59,504 nt of DNA from UBA6624 sp964507645. Its GTDB lineage: Bacteria; UBP7; UBA6624. Of the stretch, positions 16,949 to 25,225 are shown piece by piece. The position numbers and the translations under genes were made by a program. The stretch covers positions 1 through 59,504 of the forward strand of contig CAZDPU010000005.1 of NCBI GenBank assembly GCA_964507645.1, written 5' to 3'. How positions within the stretch are numbered: position 1 is the stretch's first letter; each line of letters opens with the position of its first letter. The notes beneath the pieces were generated by a model. The model was not told the DNA's origin, did not search any database, and was given only the letters and a program-made list of their open reading frames with translations.

Positions 16949-17709
16949 AAAAATCCTCCATTTTCAATCTTCAAAACAGGGCCATCGCAACACACCATTA
17001 TTTCATGCCTTTCATCCCAACATCCCCTACACCCACCAAGTCCACAAGCCATTCGTGCTTCGAGACAAACTTGACAATTGATATTCTCATCTTTGCAAAA
17101 CTTTTCAACTGATTCCAGCATTAAATCTGGACCACAAGTATACAGGTGATCAAATTCAATACCTTTGCCTGAAAGGTCTTTTAAAACATCAACAACATTG
17201 CCTTTAAAACCCAAACTTCCATCATCTGTTGATTTTATATACTGGTCTTTCTCATCTAGATTCAAATGACTACTTAAAAAAGGAGAATCAGCCATCCTGT
17301 TACCTTCAACAACATAAACTCCCTTTCCCTTAAAAAATTCTTTATAAAGAAAGTTCAAAGGAGACATGCCAACCCCACCGCCGACCAAAACAATTTTTTT
17401 ATTCTCCTCTAGCCCAACAGCTTCAAAACCTTTTCCCAAAGGTCCCCACCCATAAAACTTATCTCCTAAATTTAAATTACATAACCAATTAGTTCCATAT
17501 CCAATATCTCTTATCTGCCACAAAACAACACCATCTGGCTTAACTTCCATCACAGACATGGGCCTTGCAAGAAGTTTTCCCTCAATTTGCAGCATTGCAA
17601 ATTGACCTGGTTTAGATTCCTTTAACCAAGGGGCATGTGTATAGAGAACAATTCCGTCAGAAGATATTGGATCTATTCCAACAACTTCTAAAAAACCATA
17701 GTTCGTCAT
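16945..17709 (-). CDS. pyrK: Dihydroorotate dehydrogenase electron-transfer subunit (PyrK-like)
   Basis: A 254-aa ferredoxin-reductase-like protein. It has an FAD-binding beta barrel (ARPMSVMEV), a NAD-binding domain (IVLVGGGVGMSPL) and a C-terminal Cys cluster for a 2Fe-2S centre (CLEARMACGLGGCRGC followed by CC). Such subunits pass electrons from PyrD to NAD+ in pyrimidine synthesis. Its place directly after carB, with a 4-nt overlap, supports that pathway. No pyrD is in the window, so a related reductase role remains possible. Confidence 0.85.
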   Translation of the reverse strand: MTNYGFLEVVGIDPISSDGIVLYTHAPWLKESKPGQFAMLQIEGKLLARPMSVMEVKPDGVVLWQIRDIGYGTNWLCNLNLGDKFYGWGPLGKGFEAVGLEENKKIVLVGGGVGMSPLNFLYKEFFKGKGVYVVEGNRMADSPFLSSHLNLDEKDQYIKSTDDGSLGFKGNVVDVLKDLSGKGIEFDHLYTCGPDLMLESVEKFCKDENINCQVCLEARMACGLGGCRGCWDERHEIMVCCDGPVLKIENGGFL

Positions 17710-20700
17710 ATTGAATCTTGAAGAGCCCTTACAGGAAAAACCTTACTATCTTTGCTCCAAAACTCCAATGTTTCTAAAAATGCTTCAGCAGATTCTAAAT
17801 TTGTAAAGAGTGGAATTTCATTTTTAACGCTTGCAGCTCTAATTCTCATGCCATCTGTTTCAGCTTCGCTGTTTCCAGAAACAGAATTAATCACAAATGA
17901 AATCCTTCCATCCGATATTAGATTCAATAAATTTGGCTCTCCCTCATGGATTTTCCTAATGGGAAAAGAATCTATTGATTTTTCGGTAAAGAAATCATAT
18001 GTTCCGGATGTAGCATAAATCTCATAACCTAACTTTCTGGCTCTTTTTGCAAGCCCCGATGCAAAGAGTTTGTCCCTGTCGTTTACGGTTATCAAAACAG
18101 CTCCTTTTTCAGAATTTACATCATTAAAACCTAGCGATGTCCAAGTCTTTGAAAAAATCTCAGTTAAAGACTCTCCGAAACTCATTATTTCTCCGGTTGA
18201 CTTCATTTCAGGACCCAACCCAACCTCAACACCTAAAAGTTTATTGAAAGAAAAAACAGGAGCTTTCAATGTGCTACATTTAGGTTTTGGCCCCAATCCT
18301 ATAGGGACACCCTGATCTTCTAAAGTTTGCCCAAGCATTACTTTTGTTGCAACTTTAGCCATTGAAATCCCGGTTGCTTTAGCGAGGAAGGGCACGGTCC
18401 TGCTTGCTCTTGGGTTAACCTCAAGAACATAGATTACACCTTCAGACATTATGTATTGAATATTTAACATCCCAATACAATCGAGACCAAAAGCAATTTT
18501 CTTTCCAATATCTACAATCTGACTAATTGACTCTGGATCAAGTGAAAAGGAAGGAAAAACTGCCATTGAATCACCAGAATGGACCCCAGCTCTTTCAATA
18601 TGCTCCATAACTCCAGGAATATAAACATCTTTTCCATCACAAACTAAATCTATCTCTAGCTCTTTTCCAAATATATACTCATCAATCAATATGGGGTTCT
18701 TACCATCAACCTGCTCATACGCTTCCTTAACAGCTTCAAAAACATCATCTTTTCCATAAGCTATAGTCATAGCCCTACCACCCAGAACAAAAGAAGGCCT
18801 AACAAGAACAGGAAAATTCAAGACATCTATTATTTTGTCAAGTTCATCTGGATTATCAACAGTGTAACCTTTGGGCATTTTTATATCTAGCTTAGATAAT
18901 AATTTATCAATTTTTTTCCTATCTTCAGCAATATCTATACCGGATAATGAAGTTCCTAATAACTTAACATTGTTTTCAACTAATTTTTCAGCCATGTTGA
19001 TACTTGTTTGACCACCAAACTGGACAATAACGCCCTTCGCATCAATTTCATGAACGATTTTCAATACATCTTCATGATTAAGAGGTTCAAAAAATAATTG
19101 ATCGGAAAAATCAAAATCAGTTGAGACTGTCTCAGGGTTGTTGTTAACCATAACTGCCTCAAAACCCATCTCTCTGATTGCTTGAAGAGCATGTACGCAA
19201 CAACAATCAAACTCAATTCCTTGGCCAATTCTTATTGGCCCTCCACCAATTACAACAATTGGAGATTTTGTTTTTTCAGATTCACTTAACTCATTCTCTG
19301 TGCCATAGTAGTACCTCGTGAAAGATTCAAATTCACTAGCACAAGTATCAACCATCCTGAAAGATCTTTTGTTTTTTGTCTTTTTTGAAATTTTTTCTTT
19401 TTCGTAAAAAGGATAAGATTCAATATCTTCTCTTTCAAGAAATTCTTTTCTTTGTTCCTCTGTGCCTAATTTACCTAAAAAAACAAGACGAAGAAGGTCT
19501 TGAATTTCATTTACAAAGAATTCGTTCCATCCAGAAAGAAAACAAATTTTTTCTGAACCCCAGTCCCTAAATATCGATTCAAAAATAGCATAAACTCTTT
19601 GATCTGTTGGTGTTTTCAAAAGCATTTCAATCTCTTTGTCTGTTTTGTCAAAAAACGGAAAAATCTTTTTTCCAGGGATCTCCAAAGAAGCCACGGCTTT
19701 CACGAAAGACTCTTTGAAATTCCTTCCTATAGACATCACTTCCCCAGTTGCTTTCATCTGAACGCCTAACTCCCTGTTTGCTTTTGGAAATTTATCAAAT
19801 GGCCATCTTGGAATCTTTGTAACTATGTAATCAAGAGCGGGTTCAAAACAAGCTGTTGTTGTTCCAGTAACTTTATTTTTAATTTCAGGCAATGTTTTTC
19901 CTGTTGCAATCAATGCAGCAACTCTTGCAATTGGATATCCAGTTGCTTTGCTTGCCAAGGCCGAGGACCTGCTTACTCTTGGGTTAACCTCTATAACTAT
20001 ATATTCTCCCTTCTCATTTAGAGCAAATTGAACATTGCAGCCACCTTTTATATCTAAGCTCTCAATTATTTTTAAACTTGAAGTACGAAGCATGTGATAC
20101 TCTTTGTCTGTTAGTGTTTGGCTTGGAGCAACGACTATTGAATCTCCAGTATGAACACCCATTGGATCTAAGTTTTCCATGTTGCAAACAGTAATACAGT
20201 TTCCAGCACCATCTCTCATAACCTCATACTCAAGTTCTTTCCATCCATAAATAGACTTCTCTAACAAAACTTCAGTTACAGGAGACATCTGCAAACCATT
20301 TTTGACAATCTGTAGAAAACTTGAAACATCATTTGCAAAACCACCCCCAGAACCTCCAAGGGTATATGCAGGCCTAATGACTAAAGGAAGTCCCATTTTC
20401 TTCAAAAAAGCCTCCGCCTCTTCTAGATTTTTAACCACCTTACTTTCTAAAACAGGTTCACCAATTTCCTTCATTAAATCCTTGAAGGACCCCCTATCCT
20501 CAGCCATTTGTATAGAGTCTAAAGAAGTACCTAATAACTTAACATTGTGTTTTTCCAAAATGCCAGTCTTTCCAATCTGAACAGCAAGATTTAAACCAGT
20601 TTGCCCGCCAAGGGTTGGCAAAAGCCCTTGTGGTTTTTCTTTTTCAATTATTTGAATCAAGGTCTCTACAACTAATGGTTCCAAGTAGGTTCTGTCTGCA

Positions 20701-20858
20701 AAATCAACATCAGTCATTATTGTTGCAGGATTATTGTTCACCAAAATTATTTCATGCCCCTCTTCTTTCAAAGCTCTGCATGCTTGGGAACCTGAGTAAT
20801 CAAATTCGGCTGCCTGTCCGATAACTATGGGTCCGCTACCTATTACAAGTATTTTCAT
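17706..20858 (-). CDS. carB: Carbamoyl-phosphate synthase large subunit
   Basis: A 1050-aa enzyme making carbamoyl phosphate for pyrimidines and arginine. Two homologous ATP-grasp halves are visible: the first begins LVIGSGPIVIGQAAEFDYSG and contains RPAYTLGGSGGG; the second begins VVIGGGPIRIGQGIEFDCCC and contains RPSFVLGGRAM. The C-terminus carries an MGS-like allosteric domain (ITVNDRDK, YATSGT). Length matches the family (about 1070). The glutaminase subunit carA is not in the window. It overlaps the LptC-like gene and pyrK by 4 nt each. Confidence 0.97.
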   Translation of the reverse strand: MKILVIGSGPIVIGQAAEFDYSGSQACRALKEEGHEIILVNNNPATIMTDVDFADRTYLEPLVVETLIQIIEKEKPQGLLPTLGGQTGLNLAVQIGKTGILEKHNVKLLGTSLDSIQMAEDRGSFKDLMKEIGEPVLESKVVKNLEEAEAFLKKMGLPLVIRPAYTLGGSGGGFANDVSSFLQIVKNGLQMSPVTEVLLEKSIYGWKELEYEVMRDGAGNCITVCNMENLDPMGVHTGDSIVVAPSQTLTDKEYHMLRTSSLKIIESLDIKGGCNVQFALNEKGEYIVIEVNPRVSRSSALASKATGYPIARVAALIATGKTLPEIKNKVTGTTTACFEPALDYIVTKIPRWPFDKFPKANRELGVQMKATGEVMSIGRNFKESFVKAVASLEIPGKKIFPFFDKTDKEIEMLLKTPTDQRVYAIFESIFRDWGSEKICFLSGWNEFFVNEIQDLLRLVFLGKLGTEEQRKEFLEREDIESYPFYEKEKISKKTKNKRSFRMVDTCASEFESFTRYYYGTENELSESEKTKSPIVVIGGGPIRIGQGIEFDCCCVHALQAIREMGFEAVMVNNNPETVSTDFDFSDQLFFEPLNHEDVLKIVHEIDAKGVIVQFGGQTSINMAEKLVENNVKLLGTSLSGIDIAEDRKKIDKLLSKLDIKMPKGYTVDNPDELDKIIDVLNFPVLVRPSFVLGGRAMTIAYGKDDVFEAVKEAYEQVDGKNPILIDEYIFGKELEIDLVCDGKDVYIPGVMEHIERAGVHSGDSMAVFPSFSLDPESISQIVDIGKKIAFGLDCIGMLNIQYIMSEGVIYVLEVNPRASRTVPFLAKATGISMAKVATKVMLGQTLEDQGVPIGLGPKPKCSTLKAPVFSFNKLLGVEVGLGPEMKSTGEIMSFGESLTEIFSKTWTSLGFNDVNSEKGAVLITVNDRDKLFASGLAKRARKLGYEIYATSGTYDFFTEKSIDSFPIRKIHEGEPNLLNLISDGRISFVINSVSGNSEAETDGMRIRAASVKNEIPLFTNLESAEAFLETLEFWSKDSKVFPVRALQDSI

Positions 20859-21322
20859 CTTTGCAAAATAACAACTCCATTCTTTTGTATCGTTCCGGAA
20901 AAATTAGAAATTTTAAGATTTAAGTGAGAGCCTGAAATAGTTGCTTTTCCATAGCTAATTTCAAAAAAAGAATCTGTTTTTATTTCATTTTTCAAAATAT
21001 CTAAATTTAACTGACTGGCAGACAAGCTCCAGTTTTCAAAAGAAAAAAGAGTTATGTCTTTTAAAAAAAATACATTTTCAGTTTTTTTCCAAACTCCCTC
21101 AGCTGCAATTAAGCTTGACTCATTTTCTCCTTGTAAAAAATCCATCTCTATATTTTCTAAAAACAAATTTTCAGTTAAATCCTCCTCAGAATTTTCTCCA
21201 AAAAGTTTAAGGATCTGAACTCCTTCTTGATCTGATATTGTTAATGATATGGGGCTTGATTTGCTTGAAAAAAATAAAAAACCACAAAAAGAAACGAAGA
21301 CTAATAAAATTTCTTTTTTCAC
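20855..21322 (-). CDS. lptC: LptC-like LPS export protein (bitopic periplasmic)
   Basis: A 155-aa protein with one N-terminal membrane helix followed by a beta-rich periplasmic domain, the layout of LptC, which passes LPS from LptB2FG to LptA. Sequence similarity alone is weak; the call rests mainly on size, topology and position right after kdsC, the order seen in E. coli (kdsC-lptC). The chosen GTG start at 21322 overlaps the kdsC stop by 4 nt (GTGA); an upstream GTG at 21328 is also possible. It overlaps carB by 4 nt. No lptA follows. Confidence 0.65.
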   Translation of the reverse strand: MKKEILLVFVSFCGFLFFSSKSSPISLTISDQEGVQILKLFGENSEEDLTENLFLENIEMDFLQGENESSLIAAEGVWKKTENVFFLKDITLFSFENWSLSASQLNLDILKNEIKTDSFFEISYGKATISGSHLNLKISNFSGTIQKNGVVILQR

Positions 21323-21870
21323 AAGCACTCCAAATACATGTCAACCAACTCTCTAAAAGCTCCATCCCCACCGGATTTCGTCAATATGAAATCACATTTT
21401 CTTTTTAAGCCACTATGAGAATTCGAAACACAAGCACCAACAGCAACATTCAATATGCATTCAAGATCATTTAAATCATCCCCAAGATAAGCTACTTGTG
21501 AAAAATCAAGATTTTTCTTTTTTAAATATTCTGAAAGAACCTCTAACTTGTCTTCGACCCCAAGACCTACCACATCCCAACCTAAATCCTTCACCCTGGA
21601 AATGCTTGAAGAATCCTTCCTCCCAGATAAAACAGCTACGGATACACCTTTTTCCAGAAGAAGTTTTCCAGCATAACCATCATGTACATTAAATTGTTTA
21701 ATAATTTCTGACCCAGAAACAACACCAGGAAGATAATACAGGTTTCCATTTGTAAGTGTGCCATCAATATCCGTAACAAAAAGTTTTATATTTGATGCAT
21801 CAATACTTAAAAATGGATTTGATATTTCTTTTTTTGAAAGTGGATTTCTGACAGTATCTTTACGTTGCAC
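21319..21870 (-). CDS. kdsC: KDO-8-phosphate phosphatase (KdsC)
   Basis: A 183-aa HAD-superfamily type C0 phosphatase releasing KDO from KDO-8-phosphate for LPS inner core. Motif I is VTDIDGTLT, motif II is AVLSGRKDSSS (the SGR signature of KdsC), and motif IV is YLGDDLNDLE. Length matches the family (about 180). It starts with GTG that shares one base with the msrQ stop (TAGTG). Next to an LptC-like gene, as in E. coli. Confidence 0.92.
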   Translation of the reverse strand: MQRKDTVRNPLSKKEISNPFLSIDASNIKLFVTDIDGTLTNGNLYYLPGVVSGSEIIKQFNVHDGYAGKLLLEKGVSVAVLSGRKDSSSISRVKDLGWDVVGLGVEDKLEVLSEYLKKKNLDFSQVAYLGDDLNDLECILNVAVGACVSNSHSGLKRKCDFILTKSGGDGAFRELVDMYLECL

Positions 21871-22472
21871 TAATGGCCTATTCTAGAACGAAAATTAAAT
21901 TTAAAAGCACGAAAAAACAACAACAACAAACCTATTAAGATATATATTAAAGCCAAATCGGGACCCTCTTTAGAAACAGACTTGAAATAATAATGAAATG
22001 AAGAAAATGCAAAAGCCAAATAAACCAATTGATGCAATTTTTTCCACCTTCTTGAACCCATTTTTTTTACAAAATACTGATTTGAAGTTATAGCTAATGG
22101 AATCAAACAAAGAAAAGCAAGGAATCCATAAAAAATAAAAGGTCTTTTGACTGCATCAGAATAAAAAAAACCAAGATTAGATTTTTCTAATTCAAATACA
22201 AAATAAATCAAGAAATGAATAAGACAATAAAAAAAAGAAGTTAAACCAAATATCTTTCTACAAAATATCAAATAAGGCTTTTTAGAAAAGGTCATCAAAG
22301 GAGAGATTGCGAGAGTTGCAAGCATAAACCGTATTGAACTTTGGCCTGAATAATGAAGAATGCTCTCAACTGGGTTTATGGAAAAAAAATCAACATTCAG
22401 AAAAGGATATACAAAACTGAAAACAATCAAGAAAAAAGAAAAAAACAAATATTTATTTTTTTTTAAAACCAT
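21870..22472 (-). CDS. msrQ: MsrQ-like heme-binding membrane subunit
   Basis: A 200-aa inner-membrane protein with about six helices of the ferric reductase-like (YedZ) family. Histidines in helices, such as LIHFLIYFVF and KLHQLVYLAFAFSSFHYYF, are the expected b-heme ligands. Partner of MsrP: it feeds electrons to periplasmic methionine sulfoxide repair. It directly follows msrP with a 10-nt overlap, the usual msrPQ arrangement. Confidence 0.9.
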   Translation of the reverse strand: MVLKKNKYLFFSFFLIVFSFVYPFLNVDFFSINPVESILHYSGQSSIRFMLATLAISPLMTFSKKPYLIFCRKIFGLTSFFYCLIHFLIYFVFELEKSNLGFFYSDAVKRPFIFYGFLAFLCLIPLAITSNQYFVKKMGSRRWKKLHQLVYLAFAFSSFHYYFKSVSKEGPDLALIYILIGLLLLFFRAFKFNFRSRIGH

Positions 22473-23344
22473 TTTGTCAAATCCATTTTCTCATAAAGCT
22501 TATGAACCTGATCTCCATAACCATTGTAAATTAGCGTTTTCCTTCTTGTCCACTCCCCAATCCTTCTTTCTGTTTTTTGACTCCACCTGGGGTGATCTAC
22601 ATTTGGATTTACATTACTATAAAAACCATACTCTCTCGGATTTGACTTCCACCATGATGTCAAAGGCATATCTTCTTCAAAACTTATCTTTGCTATAGAT
22701 TTGATACTTTTAAAACCATACTTCCATGGAACAACCAATCTTAATGGTGCGCCATTTTGATTCAATAAACTTTCCCCATACAAACCAATTGCTATAAAGG
22801 CAAGGGGGTGCATTGCTTCATCAATTCTCAAACCTTCAACATATGGCCAATCTAAAACATTGCTTTTTTGTCCAGGCATTTCGCTTGGCCTGTAAAGTGT
22901 TTCAAACTTCACGTACTTAGCTTGACTGTTTGGATTAAATTTCGAAAGAAAGTCTGCCAAAGAGAAGCCCAACCAAGGAATGACCATGGACCAGCCTTCA
23001 ACACATCTGAGCCTATAAATCCTTTCTTCAACCTTCATCAAACTTAAAACATCGTCAATATTCATGACTTTGGGAAGATCGCACAATCCAGAAACATTCA
23101 ATTCCCAAGGTTTTGTAACCATCTTCCCTGAATATTTTTTTGGATCATCCTTCCCGGTTCCAAATTCATAAAAATTATTATAGGAAGTTACCGAATCATA
23201 CGGCGTCAACTCTGAATCCTTCTTTGAAAAAAAAGACCTTGCATTTTGAACCAAAGAAAGGGCAGGAAAACCATACAAGGTACTTTTCAAAAAATCTCTT
23301 CTTTTTAAATAAATTGACTTTGGGGTAATTTTTATTTTTTTCAT
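22463..23344 (-). CDS. msrP: MsrP-like molybdopterin methionine sulfoxide reductase
   Basis: A 293-aa sulfite-oxidase-fold enzyme that in known bacteria repairs oxidised methionines in periplasmic proteins. A twin-arginine signal (KRRDFLK, Arg15-Arg16) is followed by a hydrophobic stretch. The Mo-ligating Cys is Cys114 in LRCVEGWSM. Other conserved parts are SEMPGQ, YVEGLRIDEAMHPLA and APLRLVVPWKYGFK. ATG 23344 is chosen over the TTG at 23365 because it keeps a normal Tat leader. First gene of a long operon with msrQ, kdsC, lptC, carB, pyrK and OPT. Confidence 0.92.
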   Translation of the reverse strand: MKKIKITPKSIYLKRRDFLKSTLYGFPALSLVQNARSFFSKKDSELTPYDSVTSYNNFYEFGTGKDDPKKYSGKMVTKPWELNVSGLCDLPKVMNIDDVLSLMKVEERIYRLRCVEGWSMVIPWLGFSLADFLSKFNPNSQAKYVKFETLYRPSEMPGQKSNVLDWPYVEGLRIDEAMHPLAFIAIGLYGESLLNQNGAPLRLVVPWKYGFKSIKSIAKISFEEDMPLTSWWKSNPREYGFYSNVNPNVDHPRWSQKTERRIGEWTRRKTLIYNGYGDQVHKLYEKMDLTKWF

Positions 23345-23349
23345 AAACC

Positions 23350-23363
23350 GTCTAATTTTAGAC
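23350..23363. promoter_or_regulatory. Inverted repeat over the putative msrP -10
   Basis: GTCTAA-TT-TTAGAC, a 6-bp inverted repeat with a 2-bp centre, covers a TAAAAT hexamer (23355-23360, minus strand) lying 10 nt before ATG 23344. Position and symmetry suit a repressor operator or a short hairpin in the 5' end. No matching regulator is identified. Confidence 0.4.
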
Positions 23364-23385
23364 AATACATACCAAAAAGGGTATT

Positions 23386-23395
23386 TAGAATTCTA
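23386..23395. promoter_or_regulatory. Palindromic TAGAATTCTA, possible -10 region
   Basis: The perfect palindrome TAGAATTCTA holds a TAGAAT hexamer on both strands. On the plus strand it lies 12 nt before ATG 23408 (TAGAAT 16 nt before). It may serve as the promoter of the plus-strand operon; the spacing is longer than at the leaderless starts and no Shine-Dalgarno is visible. Confidence 0.3.
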
Positions 23396-23407
23396 TAAAC
23401 AAAACAA

Positions 23408-24139
23408 ATGACAATAAACCCAATAAAAATTCCAGAAAATATATTTCGGGAAAATTCCAACTACATTTCAACAATAAAAAAAAACAACAATGAGATCTTC
23501 AATATTTGGATTTTTGAAAAAACTAATAATGATGTTACCGAACGGTTTTCCAAGAGAATTTTTCCGAAAAAAAATGGTGTCATAACCTATCCGCTTCCTT
23601 TTCCTAAATACATCAAAGTGAAAAACATAATTAATGATATTGGAATAAATAATTTTTCTAACTTAAAAAACACAGACATCTTGAAAAAAGTTCAAAAATT
23701 CAGTTTGAAAAAAATATCAGAATTAACCTTTTATGAAAATCTTAATCTGGGAATTTTAATCAACACCTTTTGGAAAAATCAAAATTTAATCATTTGGCTA
23801 TCTGAAAAAATTGAGAAAAATGAATTTGAAACAATGAGAAATACAAACTTCAACCAAATATACCTTGCAGAAAATAAAACTTTTTTTGAATCTTGTCCAA
23901 ATCTAATCCTTACGCCATCAGGATGCCTATATAAAAATGAAAAAACAAGCAAGAAAATAAACCTTTATCAAACAAAAACATCCATTTCTCCAGGAGAATA
24001 CCTTGATAAACGAATATTTTTATGGTCATCAGTTCCCGATAAAAATGGTTGGAAAATAAAAACAGATAAAAAAAATACACACTTCATAAAAGAAATTGAT
24101 ACCTTTGCTGACTTTAAAAAAGTTGAAATAAGTTTATGA
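23408..24139 (+). CDS. Protein of unknown function
   Basis: A 243-aa Lys- and Asn-rich soluble protein with no signal peptide, no membrane segment and no motif I recognise. Codon use is very AT-rich, somewhat more than in neighbouring housekeeping genes. It is first of three plus-strand genes; its stop overlaps the next start by 4 nt (ATGA), implying a functional or at least translational link to the membrane protein. The 5' end is divergent to msrP with 63 bp between them. Confidence 0.65.
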   Translation: MTINPIKIPENIFRENSNYISTIKKNNNEIFNIWIFEKTNNDVTERFSKRIFPKKNGVITYPLPFPKYIKVKNIINDIGINNFSNLKNTDILKKVQKFSLKKISELTFYENLNLGILINTFWKNQNLIIWLSEKIEKNEFETMRNTNFNQIYLAENKTFFESCPNLILTPSGCLYKNEKTSKKINLYQTKTSISPGEYLDKRIFLWSSVPDKNGWKIKTDKKNTHFIKEIDTFADFKKVEISL

Positions 24140-24768
24140 AAAATTTAAGAAAAGTGCTCTCGTCAACACAATGGCTATGGTCATCAATAACAAATAATGC
24201 CTACTTGCCAATATGGTGGATATTCTCAGTCATAATTCCTGTATTGAATCCAGTCTATATATATATTTCAATACTTTTTTACGATGTTGGATTTTTTTTA
24301 TTCTGCAGAAAAAACAAAAGCAACCAACTTTTAAAATTTTACGGAAAAAACAGTTTTTCCAAAGGGGAAGCAGACTTAACTTACATTTTTTCTCATCTAG
24401 CCTGCCTAGGGGCAACAGGACTTCTCGGAAGTGTTGTTTTCCTTTTGTCTTCAAACTCAGCTTATTCAACAAATTCAGAAACATGGGTGTGGCATCTTGT
24501 TTTTAGATCAGCATGGGGATTTTTGATTTGTTTTTTATTCACAACAAAACAAAAAGAAAAAACTATTTTTTTATTGTCTTTGCTTCCTGGTTTTTTAATT
24601 TTCTTAAATATTTTCACATCTTATAAGATGCATGAAAAATTAAGATACCTCTTTAGTGCATTCATTCCGAATATAGATATTTTTAATAAATATGATTTTT
24701 TGATGCTTTTGCCCTTGATTTTTACTATGATAATCTTGGTACTCAAAAAAAATGAATATACTTCTTGA
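24136..24768 (+). CDS. Multi-pass membrane protein of unknown function
   Basis: A 210-aa protein with about five to six hydrophobic helices and no family motif I recognise. The N-terminus is rich in Trp (TQWLWSS, LPIWWIF), and the second helix pair is followed by a basic cytoplasmic loop. It overlaps the preceding unknown gene by 4 nt and the DUF212-like gene by 17 nt, so all three are expected on one mRNA. Confidence 0.7.
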   Translation: MKNLRKVLSSTQWLWSSITNNAYLPIWWIFSVIIPVLNPVYIYISILFYDVGFFLFCRKNKSNQLLKFYGKNSFSKGEADLTYIFSHLACLGATGLLGSVVFLLSSNSAYSTNSETWVWHLVFRSAWGFLICFLFTTKQKEKTIFLLSLLPGFLIFLNIFTSYKMHEKLRYLFSAFIPNIDIFNKYDFLMLLPLIFTMIILVLKKNEYTS

Positions 24769-25225
24769 AATATTAGGTAATAAAGTTTTCGCAAGTGCTG
24801 CTTTTGGGTCTCTTTTTGGAACAATTTTAAAATCATTTTTTAAAAAAATAAAACTCAACAATGGAAATAGCGCTTCATACGGAGGAATGCCTTCAGGTCA
24901 TACCTCTTTTGCTATGGCTGGTGCGTGGTCCGTTGGGATTAACCTTGGTTTTGGCTCTCCAGTCTTTGGAGTTTCCCTCATTTGGGCAACTTTAGTTATT
25001 TTTGATGCATTGGGAATAAGAAGAAAAACAGGAGAACATGCAAAAGCAATAAATAGCTTGATGGGAGATCTTTTTGAAAGAAAAGATGCAAAGATAATAA
25101 AAAAAGACTTTGAAGAACTCCAGGAAATTCTTGGACACACCCCTATAGAAGTTACAGCTGGCGTAGTAACAGGAATTATGACAGCTATTTTAGTTAATAG
25201 CTATTGGCCATTTTGGACTAACTAG
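24752..25225 (+). CDS. Divergent PAP2-family (DUF212) membrane protein
   Basis: A 157-aa membrane protein of the divergent PAP2 family (YuiD-like). The key pattern is GGMPSGHTSFAM, equivalent to the PSGH motif of acid phosphatases, then a second part with DALGIRRKTGEHA and a C-terminal LGHTPIEVTAGVVTG. Family members are thought to act on lipid or prenyl phosphates, without proven activity. It ends tail-to-tail with rpoC, overlapping it by 8 bp. Confidence 0.88.
   Translation: MNILLEILGNKVFASAAFGSLFGTILKSFFKKIKLNNGNSASYGGMPSGHTSFAMAGAWSVGINLGFGSPVFGVSLIWATLVIFDALGIRRKTGEHAKAINSLMGDLFERKDAKIIKKDFEELQEILGHTPIEVTAGVVTGIMTAILVNSYWPFWTN

Noticed and set aside
23341..23365. Upstream TTG start for msrP
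   Set aside because: It would lengthen the Tat leader and place the start inside the palindromic promoter region; ATG 23344 fits better.
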